Source of the DNA: Saccharina japonica
Taxonomy: Eukaryota > Sar > Phaeophyceae > Laminariales > Laminariaceae
Direction of reading: 5' to 3'
Assembly (NCBI GenBank): GCA_008828725.1
Contig: MEHQ01000236.1
Coordinates: 186,324 to 250,323 of the forward strand
DNA: 64,000 nucleotides
Shown here: positions 53,251 through 64,000 of the stretch, one piece after another
Layout of the letters: every line of letters starts with the position of its first letter
Numbering within the stretch: position 1 is the stretch's first letter
Notes under the pieces: model-generated
The model's input: the letters and a program-made list of their open reading frames with translations, nothing else
Told to the model about the DNA's origin: nothing
Databases searched by the model: none
Position numbers and translations under genes: made by a program

Positions 53251-56200
53251 CTTCGTTTCTGCGCCCTCACGGTGTTCCACGCTCGCCACGTCCGCAATTT
53301 TTCGCTTCGGGCCGGTAGACAACGCGGGTTTATCGTCGCTGACCTCCGCTTCACAGGACACACTCGGTTGCCCCATTCCCGTCGTCGATCCACTCCGACT
53401 TTCGTCCAAAGAACTTCGACTTTGGAGTTCTCCACTCTCAAGCGCGATAGCGAGGCTCTCCGCCTCTGATACCACGTGCGCAGGGAAGTTGGCGATGCGG
53501 GCGACGTGTATTCCAAAGCTTCGATCGCACGACCCTTGCTCCACCTGCGGTGCAGTATTATTAATAGTATTATTAATGCCAGTGGCGATTCAAGTTCATT
53601 TTTTGTTGATATGGAAGTAGCTCATTCTTGAGACGTTGGTTTGCGGTTTTGTATGTGCTCGCGCGACTTTTGTGATTTTGGTAAGAAGTACACAATGCTC
53701 GTAGGGCTGAGTTGTGGCTTGCCTTGTATAGCATTGTGAGCTTGTTGGACGCCGAGTCTGCTTCGGCCGTGACGTGGAGGTTTTGGACACCACCCCCCTT
53801 CTTGCTCTGTTCCAACTCCGTCAGTTCGTGAAAGTGGGTAGCGAATAAGCACAGGCAACCTGTCGTTTGCGAGGGTGCGAGCGGACGAATGGCACGAAAG
53901 GGGGGTTCAATTGATACCGCAACCGGCTTCAACACATGATACTATCAACAGATATTTCCATCGTTGCTACGATAGTCTACGTGTAAAACAACTCGCCAAA
54001 TATACAGAAAATAAAGTTCTCCAGAGTACCAGTCTAAGACAGTACGTACTATTAGTCATTTCGGCTTCCCGTACCCTTGGGACTGGCGGGACTCAAGTAA
54101 TTTAGCCCCCAGGTACCCTTGGGACAGCCGGGACTCAGCATTTCAGACCCCAGGTACCCTGGGGACTGGCAGTGATTTCAGCCCCCAGGACCCCGGGGAC
54201 TGGCGGGCTGGCGGGACTCAAGTCCTTCCACCCCACATGTACCCTTGGTTTTGGGACTGGCGGAACTCAGTCATTGAGCCACTATTACGGGGGAGCATAG
54301 TAAATAGGACCTGCGGTACACACAAAAACCTATATATTTGCCTATTTTTACTAACAATATGTGGTCCTATTTACTAGTATTTACTTTGGTCCCCCGTAAT
54401 AGGAGCCCTGGGGACTGGCGATACCTCAAGTGATTTCAGCCCCCCATTTACCCTGGGGACTGGGTCCTCCAAAATGCCTGGAACTGGCGAGAGTCACTGA
54501 CTGAGTCCCGAGGACTGGTATACTCTGACGACCTTTCTGAAATTTGACAGCACGTACCGGATGAGACAAGTCTGTCCGCAACGGCCCACGCGATCCCGAA
54601 GCCGTCACACGTCGATGTTCCTCTGCCTAGCTCGTCCACTATCACCAGCGCACCCCTGCTCAGCACGAGGAGAAACGCGCACAGACAGGAGGGCACGTTA
54701 ATCGCCATGGTGCCCATCTACTGTAAGTGCACCAAGAAAAGTTAAATGCCGGGGCTCCCTGCGACCGCGCGGGTGCATCACCTGCTGGCTCTTTGAAGGA
54801 TCGCCACCGTCTCCAACATCTCCGCCATGAAAGTAGACACGCCCCTCAGCTGGTTGTCCGACGCGCCGACCCTGCAAAGCCAAGCCGTTGTCACGCACGG
54901 CAAGTTATAGCGGTCGTCAAGCAAAAAATAGATAAACGCCTTGTCAAAAACGTTGAAGCGGGTATAATATGTTGTCCAAACAAATCAATCGCTCTGCCTT
55001 CACTGCCCCGCTCATGGCATGCTAAATGGGCGTGCTGCATAGCAGAGTTCATGTAAGTTGAGTGGTCGTCGGTTGAGCTCATAGCGTGTGATAACCAAGC
55101 AAGTAGGGACACCTTTTTCGCGGCCTACCTCGCACAGATTCTGTCTGTGACCGCCATCGTCGCCTCGTCGGCTGGCACGAAGCTTCCAATCTGCGCGAGC
55201 AGGCATGCAATGCCCACCGATCTGATAAACGTCGATTTTCCTGCCATGTTCGGGCCTGTGAAACCACGAGGGGGGGCGTCCCGTGTTGAGGTGGAGCGAA
55301 CAGGAACGCAATCACTGACGCGTTTGTGCCATGGACATAGTGACCAACTCAGCATCACTACCACGTAGTAGTACGGGCGAGCTGAAAAAAAACATAGAGG
55401 CCTTGGTTCGTATAGAGAAAAAACATAAAAACCACAGTTGTGAGATCTTGTTTAGTCGAAATTCATCTTTGCAAGCTTGTTGTTATACTTTGATCACGCG
55501 TGCTACGGCGTGCGTAGGGTTTTAGACGCATTTGTTGACGTTACTGTATGTGTTACCTGTGACGATGGCCAAGCGGCGGTCGTCTCGCAGGTCGACGTCA
55601 TTTGGGATGAACATGCTAGACCCTCTTGCTGCCTCCACGCTAGGATGCCGCAGTCCCTGCATATGTGTGATGCAAGGGTAGATAAAGGGGCGGGTCAAAA
55701 GTTGGCCCTTCGCAAGTAGTGAGAAGAGTAGTAGCATCGACACCGCAGCTCGGCAAGTCGGTGTTTACTGTGCCAGGGTTAAGAGCAGCGTACACCCTGG
55801 CAGAAGATGCAAACGAACAAAAAATCGTGGGCCGTGCTGAAGACACCCATGCTGTATGCGGTACTGGTGCCCACCTTGATGTCGATCGTTTGTGCGCCCA
55901 CTGGCAGCAGTTGGGGGCGGCACCAGTCCCAGGTATGAACGCACACCGCCAACGCCACGAGTACATCGATCTCCGACACGACCTGTTAACGGGCATAGCG
56001 CACATGGTAAGCATGCAGCAACATACATTCAATCACGGACCTGGAACACTATATCAATTCGGGAGCACGAGTACTTCCAAGCTATCTGACTAGACCACTG
56101 ACCTTCGCAGCACACGAAAAAATCGGCGCGTACGTGCCCGCCACCGCGACAGCTTGGTCCACGATCTTGCTGAAATATGACACAAAAGGAGAAAGGTGGC

Positions 56201-59200
56201 GCACGACGCACAAGAGCACGTCAGTTGGAGACACAGCGACACATCCGGATTAGTGAAATAACACGTTGCAGCAGCCGCATGCGTCGTCCTTCACGCGTAC
56301 CACACTGCTGTGTAGCTTCGAATTCACTTCGATATATGGTGTCGATGATTCGCAGCGTGGTGTACAGACCAGCCTAACATTTCGAGTAAGTGGTGCGCTA
56401 TAGGCGTCGAATCGACAGCAATGGCGACCGTTTGAACTGGAGGGGCGCCGATAGGTTGAGAACGGCCGAACATCATCCGCAGTGTCACCTTTGCACATCC
56501 TCGTACTGGCCTTTCAACCTGGTGGCTCGAGCGTCGATGGAGCGCAGCCTATCCGTCGTGAAAAGTACACCGGCCTGTGTTTCAGTACGCCCAAGGTTTG
56601 TCGCGCACACGTCGAAGCGGGTAGGTGGGGCATGCTTTCAAAATTATTGGGTAGACAAAAAAATAAGAGATTTTCGTCAGCAACACATGGCATCGGTCAC
56701 ATTCAGCCCGAACTTGCGTTGGACACCGCGTGCGTAGGTATCGTATCTAACAGAGATTGGTGTCACTGCACCACAGCAGACACTACAGCAGGTACCACAT
56801 TGAAATTGAACTAACCCTGCTGGTATGATAGCGATGGGCCATTTCGACAACGCACAAATATTTGATCAAAGCAGAAATAACCCCACCTTTTGCACGGAGA
56901 GAGTTAACGCCGCCCTGCATTTGCCGACCAACCCCTGGTCCTTTTTGGTGACCCTCAGGTGGTTTGAGTGCACCGCGTTGAATTCCAGCTTGATCTTGCC
57001 AGCACCAGCCTGCCGTTACGTGGAATAGTTTTCGAGTACTTTGGCATCTTACAAACCGCGGAGGCCTAAAACGTCTGTCTCCACAGTGTGCGTCCTTTTG
57101 ATTACGTGTTGCCAACTGGATACGTACAAGCTCGTGCTGCGGTTGTGACGCGTCTTCGGTCTGCCTGGTAGTCAATTGGGTTTCAAGGTGATCGGCTACA
57201 GCTGGAAATATGCCACAGGGAAGGGAGCGGCTGGTCGAACGAACGGAAAAACTACACCCTGCGACTATTACAGTACAAGGTTCATTCAATGCTGCAATTC
57301 TTCTTCACGTTGCAAGTCATAGTTGAAGCATTGCATGGGTACAGCAGGATACGGGTATCCGCACCTTGGACTCCTTCTCAACATCCCGCAGAACGTCAGC
57401 CATATCGGTCTGCGTCCGATCGAGCTCTCGTCCAAGCCGTTTTAGCTCTTCGTGAAACGACGGCCTGACTCGAACCTGCTTCCCCCCGCTCTCCCGTAGG
57501 TGGTCAAGATCTATCACTTCCTCGCACAGCGATTGGAACTTGGTCAGGTCAGACACAGCCTGCGAGAAGATGGCCGCACCACAGAAAACAAGGACAACAA
57601 GACTTATGAACAGCACGTATGCAAGATATATTGCATTGCTGTGCTTCTGCCCATCTTCACTGCCCTACGTGCACCAAGAAAGGTAATACTAAGTATACCT
57701 GGCCCAAACATTTTATGTGCTCCCTGTGAAAAAGGTTTGACCCGTGAGGCAAACAAGGTGCTGGTATCGCTCCAACTTGCATGGAATATACACACAGCGA
57801 GTGACCCGAAAACCAGCAGTCACACATTATGCTTGGCAAATCAGCAAACAAGTGAGATGGGGATACCTGCTGGAGCGGCAAGATTAGAAGTTCCCTCATC
57901 AGCAGTCCGCCGTGTTGGCTATCCGTAATCTTGGTGTCCTTGGTGTCTGCCTCATGCGCGGTTTCCCCAGCTTCCTTGGCATTGTCATCGGCTTCTTCGA
58001 TGGCGTCATCAAGAGCATCGGCGATCGACGACAGTCGCATCACCGCTCGATATACCCCGAGCAGAGTTGCCAGAGTTACTCTCACGGGCTTTTTGCGCAG
58101 AAATCGCTGCATGATTTTGTCCACATCTGAAATTGCGAAAACAAAACAAGTGCAATTGGTTCACAAGCAACAAGACGTCGGGAACCTGGGAATATGTACG
58201 GCAGAAGCGGCGAAGCCTCGGGAGGAGGCTCGCGAAGAGGGGCATGTTTCCTGTGGCTTAAACGGGGTTTTCCACCCAGCCATGGCCTTAAAGCAGCGTC
58301 GCATTTCACGGTAAAAAATGATTCCACGGCTCCGTTGGACTCACATCACTGCAAAACCTAGCATACATATTACCTCACCTGGCATGCCTCGGAGCATTCC
58401 GCTGCCTTTCTGAAGCGTGTCAATCAAGGCCTTCTCGCCGCAGATGGTTTCGATCATAGATTGGCGCCGGTTGATCTCTTGCACATCCACCAGCGGGTGC
58501 TGCAACCACCTGCCCCCAGAAATGACGCAAGCGAGCGTGTTAGAGAAGCACGCCAAAAAACGTATAATACAAGCGGCCACCATCAATGTGGTGGAATCCC
58601 ACGGCACACGGTCGGCACATGTAGCATCAAACTGGTCTCTGCACGTTTGGAAGACGCTGGTAATGAATCTATAGGAACGCGTACCTTTTGAGCATCCTCG
58701 ATCCCATAGAAGTGCAAGTTTTATTCAGGATGGAGAAAAGACTGAAGTCCGACCCTCTGGAGCCATCTTCACCGTGACCAAGGGCTGAGGCTAGCTGGAA
58801 GCGGCCAGGGGCGGGGAACACGCCCATAGCCTTTGCGGCGGCCGCATCGTAGTGCATGTACTTCTTCAGCTCGTCTGCTCACAAGGACCCAATCATTGCG
58901 GGGAGTGAAACAACAGGTGGAAGCTTTCACATCGCTCGGGCCGGATGATGGGGGTTGTGGCTACAGTACGTGTACAGATGGAACGGTATATAGCCCTCTT
59001 GGCGTACTGTATATACGCCCGCGGTTGACAAGCGGCGGCCTGCTCACCTATAGTGAGAGAAAACGTCCCATGATTGGAGGCGTCCTCCAGTAGCCCAAGA
59101 TGTCGGACCAAACCCTGAAGGGCTCCTAAGGCCAGCGGCAAATTGCGCGCTGCTGCAACGTGGCAGGTCTCCGCTTTCTGTCCGAGAGGGTGGCCTACTC

Positions 59201-61169
59201 CTGGCAAAGGAACACCAACGCCGCTGCCCTCGCTCACGTTTACAAGTTCCGCAAGATCCTGCACGAAGCACGGCATAGCGCGCGCATCGTACACGTATTT
59301 GACGCTCATTGCTTCGAATGCAAAACGCTGCCAATACTACAAGAGTGGGGAGTACAAGACTGAACTCAAGTGTCACGTATGTCGCATAAGCTTTAAAACT
59401 GACTGTCGACTCTATGCTGCTACGTTTTACCTTGATGGCTTCGTCTTTGGTGCCCTTGAAGAAGCTCTTAGCTTTCGGGGTGCAAAGAACATCGCAGCGC
59501 GCCATGACCTCTTCGATTTTTCCCTGTAATGGCCCTTGGTCTTCAAGTACGCACTCTCTTGCGCCAACCTGATTAAGCGACAATATATCAAGTATCGCTA
59601 AATATTTAAAGGTAACGTTCGGGGTGTAGAGCTATCGGTGCAGTACAGAACACAAAACCTCAACAGGTGCGACTAAAATGACGTATGCAATAACCGAATA
59701 CGTGGGACAGAACCATCTTGCCCTGCCCTAAGGTGTGTTGGTGGCCAAGGCAGCAACGGAAAATAACGAGATCACCGTTGAAGCATGCTCAAGGAAGAAT
59801 GAATCAAATCACGCAATCCTTCCTCCGGCCGACGAACCTTCAACGACAGCGGCTCACCTACTCTACATACCAGGTGGGTACCAAGTAATTTGTTTCAGGC
59901 AGCAGATGCGTGAGACAATCGCGGGGCACTTGGCTTCCTCACTTGAACCACCACACCCTCGAGATCTGCTAGTGCGTTTGTATCCTGGAACTGAAGAAGC
60001 CCCAGATTTCGAAACGACGTGTCAGTGTAGGCCACGCCGACACCCCCTCCAGCCGTGGCGAACGCGGACATCATTACCGCCGTCCCACTTGTCGCGTCCT
60101 CTTCCGGCTGGGCCTCTCCTTCCCCTGAGCATGGCAGAGCATGGCATGACGCAAGGGAAGAACCGACACGGTTACAAAAATCTGCAGATACTCTTGACGA
60201 TGAAAAGTGCAGCACGCATGACATCGCACGGTCGCACGCAAGTCCGTCGAGGACAACACCACGACATCACGGCAACATGCTAAGGTTTCTGACCGGGATG
60301 TATGTCCGCCATGATAGCTTGCATGTTGCCGGGAGATGCCGAAAGCCGCAGCCGCCAGCGGGTGTTCGAACCGGGCTCTTGCTCCCATACTTCAAGCCGT
60401 AAATTCCGAGCAAGCAGGGCCGGCACCAGCGATGAAAATACTTTCACACTGCCATCGTTTTATCATTTTGGGGGGAGGAGGGGAAACGGATGGGGAGGGC
60501 GAGCCGCAATCAAAACACGCCCAATAATGCGCACACGACAGAAGTGTTACAGATTGTCGTTGCTAATATACTTCTGCTGTGCAAATGGTCCAGTACTGGA
60601 ATATACCTGATCTTCACTGAAGCAGGTATATTATGAATAGTTGTGTTCACGACTTGGCCCAGCTTGGACAAAGTAGATGATAGCCCACACTAACTCATCG
60701 CTACATCTTCATTCCGAGAAATTTCCCAGGCGGTCAGGGTTAGGGTTAGGGCTTAAAGTCAAGTGCCAGGTATATTTCAATCATTGTGCCGAAGCTTGGC
60801 CAAGGTCTACTATTAATAGTACACCAGCCCTCCAAGCAGACTCTGAAAAAAAGTTATACCCACGGATGCGCAAAGCTCTTACCAGGTCAGGTACATATGC
60901 TTACGAAGTGCATGACTATACCTGGTAGTCAAAACTATGATATGGTATCAACACAAACATCGAGGTCATGTGGTTCGCGTTTGACAACGCCACGACGGTG
61001 CGATGTGCAACGCTAACCTGACAGTCAGACTGGGAAGTCCGCCTTGCACCGATACCGCGGAAGTGTTTTTGAAAGCTTCACGTCCAACGAGATCAGCATC
61101 TTTGCCGTGACAGGTGTAGTATATCCACTCCTTGCTTCGCCGGAAAAAGCGTACCACTGTCGGTGTGCT
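53242..61169 (-). CDS. MSH2: MSH2, DNA mismatch repair MutS homologue (first exon not found)
   Basis: Nineteen phase-consistent minus-strand exons: 61018-61169, 60294-60448, 59943-60124, 59431-59568, 59048-59258, 58685-58874, 58379-58509, 57867-58126, 57365-57559, 56887-57009, 56489-56574, 56103-56169, 55947-55982, 55557-55707, 55129-55255, 54782-54871, 54558-54655, 53723-53859, 53242-53544; 943 codons plus stop. MSH2 pairs with MSH6 or MSH3 to bind mismatches in the nucleus. Seen in order: mismatch-binding domain ([22 protein letters not shown]), connector ([18 protein letters not shown]), lever ([27 protein letters not shown]), clamp, Walker [10 protein letters not shown], signature [18 protein letters not shown], Walker [13 protein letters not shown] and [10 protein letters not shown]. 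The intron after 53,723 uses a GC donor (CAAG|GCAAGC). The C-terminal tail is short: it ends soon after [15 protein letters not shown], without the helical dimer domain of other MSH2 proteins. Calling it MSH2 and not another MSH rests on the N-terminal domain and RHPSVEA..FIPNDV context. Confidence 0.96.
54060..54530. repeat. About 40-bp tandem repeat (CCCAGGTACCCTTGGGACTGGC)
   Basis: Six or more units built on CCCAGGTACCCTTGGGACTG followed by GCGGGACTCAAGT in an MSH2 intron. A MITE is inserted between units at 54,283-54,401: repeat sequence resumes directly after it (GGAGCCCTGGGGACTGGCGA). Confidence 0.85.
54283..54401. mobile_element. MITE family 1, copy F, nested in a tandem repeat
   Basis: TATTACGGGGGAGCATAGTA at the left and TTTACTTTGGTCCCCCGTAA then TA at the right, with core CACAAAAACCTATATATTTG. 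Interrupting a tandem repeat, it shows the element borders precisely and supports a TA duplication. Confidence 0.9.
60737..60757 (+). repeat. Short telomere-like GGGTTAGGGTTAGGG
   Basis: Two and a half TTAGGG units in MSH2 intron sequence. Too short to be a telomere; perhaps an interstitial trace. Confidence 0.5.
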
Positions 61170-61380
61170 CTGAGGAAAGAATTACGCATTGACAGGACAA
61201 CGGCAGGAAGGCGGCACGCGTTCAGCGCACTTTCAAGACATAAGGCAAAGGGGTGCGCCGTGGAAATCGCCGCACATGCCTCCGCCGCTGCTCTACTTTT
61301 TCGAGTAGCCTTTCCGTGTTCACCGCTACCAGGTACCCTGCCTGTGCTATGATACTACGAACGGGTATGATGCCGATATA
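61170..61380. other. Upstream side of MSH2; first exon expected here or further right
   Basis: The first visible MSH2 exon opens at an acceptor (TTTCCTCAG), so a start exon of perhaps 20-40 codons must lie at higher coordinates. I could not identify it with confidence. Confidence 0.4.
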
Positions 61381-61384
61381 TAAT

Positions 61385-62085
61385 ACGTGGTATATTATAC
61401 TAACGAGGCCGTTTTATGCCTATAGGCAAAAAAGTCTTTTCATAGCGGGGGGCGTACAGGCTCGTGTTTTTTCGTCAATCGTTGGTGGCGAGAGCTGCAC
61501 GTTGCCGGTTTCCACCAACTCGGCGTCTGCAGATGCGGGCGAGCCCAGGCTAACCCGTGGGACTTGTTTCGTCGCATCACGTTTCGAGTTGGCCACGGTC
61601 GCCGTGCTGCTGCGCTTGTGTTGGCTCTGTTTATGCTGTTTGTGCTCTTTGAGCTTTGAGCGACGGGATTTCGTTTTTTTCTTCGTGTTTTCTTAGAGCG
61701 CACACTGCGTATTGCAAGTATGAGGCCGCCTTGCCCCGTTTACCTCTCTACGAGTATGAGTCCGTTTTTCGCCTATAGGCAAAAGGGCTCTTCACACCGG
61801 GGTACGTTTAGGCTTCCTCTATATGTCATAACTCTATCTGTTGTGTGTCTGTTTGCTGTGTACTGGCTGTCGGCGGTCTGTATTACTGATTGCGAGAACT
61901 GCACGTGACCGGTTTTCACCAATACAGCCTCTACAGAAGCGAGCGAGCTTGGGCTAACGCGTGGGACTTGTTTCGTTGCATGCCGTCTCGAGTTGGCCGC
62001 GGTCGCCGTGCTGCTTTGGGTTTGGTGGTGTGTTTAGAGTGCGGCGTTTTTTTTTGTATTGTTTTTCTTCTCCTGCGAACGCACT
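61385..62085. repeat. Diverged tandem duplication, unit about 410 bp
   Basis: CGTTTTATGCCTATAGGCAAAA (61,410) recurs as CGTTTTTCGCCTATAGGCAAAA (61,764). GCTAACCCGTGGGACTTGTT (61,550) recurs as GCTAACGCGTGGGACTTGTT (61,953), and TCGAGTTGGCCACGGTCGCC recurs as TCGAGTTGGCCGCGGTCGCC. No coding supported. Confidence 0.8.
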
Positions 62086-62230
62086 CGGCCTACGGCATGT
62101 ATCAGTCAGCCTTGCCTCATATTTTTTGCTACGTACTCGTACTATTATACATACCTGGTATATATTATGAACTGCTATTACAGCATGAGGTCCACTAGAC
62201 TTGCCTCATTTACCAGTCTACTAGTAATAT

Positions 62231-62460
62231 TAGGGCTGGGGTACTGGCGCAGTATATACTGCCATAAATACTACCGGTATATTGATTGAGACACCAGTAG
62301 ATTGAACAGTAGACTGAGTTTCATGTCGCACAAAACGCCGTCCATATTGGTGTACTGTACCGGTACGTATGCTATAAAAATTGAAACTTCATATAGCTGA
62401 AGGAAAGAGTAAACGAGAGGAAGAGGGAAAGGAGAGAGAGCGAGACGGGAACTTTGCGCA
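62231..62460 (+). mobile_element. Second member of the hAT-type MITE family (right end not found)
   Basis: Starts TAGGGCTGGGGTACTGGCGC and continues with CAGTATATACTG and later a purine-rich GAAGGAAAGAG..GGAAAGGAGAGAGAG block that parallels the element at 25,591. I do not find the expected TGCCCAGCCCTA end, so it may be truncated or be the 5-prime end of a longer relative. Confidence 0.6.
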
Positions 62461-62462
62461 CA

Positions 62463-62606
62463 ATGGACGAGTTCTTGTCTCCCGCTACCAACGCGGACCC
62501 ATATTCCCCGGGTTATGATCCGAAATTAAGCGAAAATACTACAGTAAAACAAATCGCTCCCGTCGGGCCCCCCTCACTAGCGGGGGGGGCGATGGCGTCA
62601 GGTTAA
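62463..62606 (+). CDS. Short ORF of 47 codons beside the hAT-like end
   Basis: ATG 62,463 gives MDEFLSPATNADPYSPGYDP and ends at TAA. It directly follows the hAT-like sequence and could be a truncated transposase start, but has no recognisable domain. It may be chance. Confidence 0.25.
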   Translation: MDEFLSPATNADPYSPGYDPKLSENTTVKQIAPVGPPSLAGGAMASG

Positions 62607-64000
62607 AAACACCGAGGTACAGCAATACAGTACCCATTTTAAGACCACTCGGTTCAAGGCCATAGCAGAGATAAGACCAGGTAAATCGGCTTGTCACGAG
62701 AAAAAATACTTGGATTTGGTATGTGATCATTTTTTCATCACTAAAATATTAGAGCTATGGTGAGAGACATGTACATTGAAAAAAAAACACGTTTTTGGGC
62801 TTGTGGTGGTCGTAAAAAGGGTGTGTGCTGTCTTTACGTTGAACGGTTATCTCTACCCAACTACCGTGTAACACGGAAGTAAGCACACTCCCCTTAGATG
62901 ACCCCTCCCCCCCCCACATGAGCACACCCGGTGATCTATTTTTGGTCCGTTTTTCGATAATCACTTCATCAACGGGGGTACGTTGAATACCACACCCCCT
63001 ACGGAGGTGTGTCTGAAAACAGCATCAAACTCCAAAATGGTCACACCACCTGGCGGATACCATTCACCCACAACACTGCTACTTCTCCTCCTACTGTGCC
63101 CTAACCCCCAACCACCGGCGCCGGTAGTAGGTTTGTGGGCAATCATGGAACGTGTCGCGTGTCATTGTACTCGTAGCATTCTCTCGAACACAAACCAGAG
63201 TACAATGGTACAGTGTATTATTGTTCGGGGTGTCGGCTACTGTAGAAGCAAAGGTTTCATATGCTTATGGCAGCAGTTAGTTTTCAGCGCGGCAAGGGGC
63301 TCTGAGGAGCAACCTTCTGGAGTTTTGACACCATTCAATTTCTTTGGTGGTACCTGTAACCAGGGCATACGGTATTTAGGGCTCCGGCGCCTGTTCCGTG
63401 AAGAGAAACATGGGCTGGAAAGCGTGTTGCGCTCACGGACCGCAGGCGTGTAGCCCTCCCTCAGGGGCTCGCGGAGGGTCACCGGAGGCCAAAAAGCGAC
63501 CATTGCGTAATTGTTTTTTGGCAAAGTGTGTTTAGGCTTATTATCATGCCGTCGGATTGGAAGAATCAGGTCGGTTTCCGATCCGTTGAAATTGGACGGG
63601 ATGTTTATGGATGCCTTCCCTATCGTCAGTCGGACCGAGTTTGTAGTTTTTCGTATGTATAATGGATCCAGCCATAAGACTGAACATCTTAATACAGCCA
63701 TAACTTCCTCAATTCTTCCTATTCTAGATAATGTCGAGCATTTTTGTGGTGCCCTCGACAAATTCCACAAGAGTTTTTCAGGACTTATTTCCATTGGAGC
63801 TGTTGTTCGAGCTCCGATTATTCGTCGTTGATTATTCGTGATAATTGACAATATGCTATTAATAACTTGATTTTTTTTGTAAGGGAAAACTCAGAATACG
63901 AAGATCGGCTCAAATTGGAATGGCGGCTGAACAACTATGGTAGAGTTCGTCCAGGGCATCACAAAAATGTCTCACATGGACCAAGATATTAAGAATTGCC
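62607..64000. other. Right-edge region, no gene assigned
   Basis: The 63,480-63,860 part is AT-richer and open on both strands (106 codons plus, 204 codons minus). The plus frame (SRTEFVVFRMYNGSSHKTEH) has the more natural composition but no ATG context, acceptor or family match. Direct phrases CACACCCCCTACGGAGGTGT (62,991) are near-palindromic. Confidence 0.35.

Noticed and set aside
53187-53516. 109-aa minus-strand ORF ending in KLVGRLCLW
   Set aside because: Shadow frame of the last MSH2 exon.
60737-60757. Telomere or chromosome end
   Set aside because: Only two to three TTAGGG units, within an MSH2 intron.
63237-63851. 204-aa minus-strand ORF
   Set aside because: Open on both strands in an AT-richer stretch, with no recognisable motif; not enough to call a gene.

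Overview
This is nuclear DNA from an intron-rich eukaryote, most likely a photosynthetic stramenopile (ochrophyte alga). I infer this from three separate N-terminal exons that encode a signal peptide followed directly by Phe at the predicted cleavage site (TNA|FHS, ATA|FYQ, TDA|FFA). That is the classic leader of nuclear-encoded proteins in secondary red-type plastids. One of these leaders is spliced to DUF3067, a cyanobacterial and plastid family. I cannot name the species.

Five protein-coding genes can be rebuilt exon by exon with matching intron phases. A (+) strand gene at 1.0-12.6 kb encodes a cysteine-rich protein with repeated LNR (Lin-12/Notch) modules; it enters from the left edge. 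A six-exon TMEM205/DUF4149 membrane protein (+) lies at 21.8-26.2 kb. A five-exon plastid DUF3067 protein (-) lies at 29.6-38.1 kb. It is head to head with a fifteen-exon SLY1/SCFD1 Sec1-family gene (+, 38.3-48.5 kb), with 214 bp between the two ATGs. A three-exon plastid-type prolyl 4-hydroxylase (P4H, +, 50.5-52.9 kb) is tail to tail with a nineteen-exon MSH2 gene (-, 53.2-61.2 kb, first exon not found).

A decayed, inverted copy of the whole P4H locus sits at 14.1-18.9 kb. It has stop codons at former Gln/Lys codons, frameshifts, and a 2.1-kb insertion in its intron that holds a gag-like relic.

The rest is repeats. A TA-flanked MITE family has six copies. A hAT-type MITE has a perfect 8-bp target duplication, and a related copy lies near the right end. 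A tRNA-headed SINE has two good copies plus copies broken by a poly-C-associated element, one of which carries an orphan exon. There are also many micro- and minisatellites, several palindromic. Two short palindromes (TACCAGGTA-type and ATTAATA-type) are scattered through introns and spacers far above chance. The strongest candidates for something undescribed are the repeating LNR composite module, a fourfold tandem copy of a splice acceptor plus exon start at 10.84-11.19 kb, and the exon-carrying insertion in a SINE.
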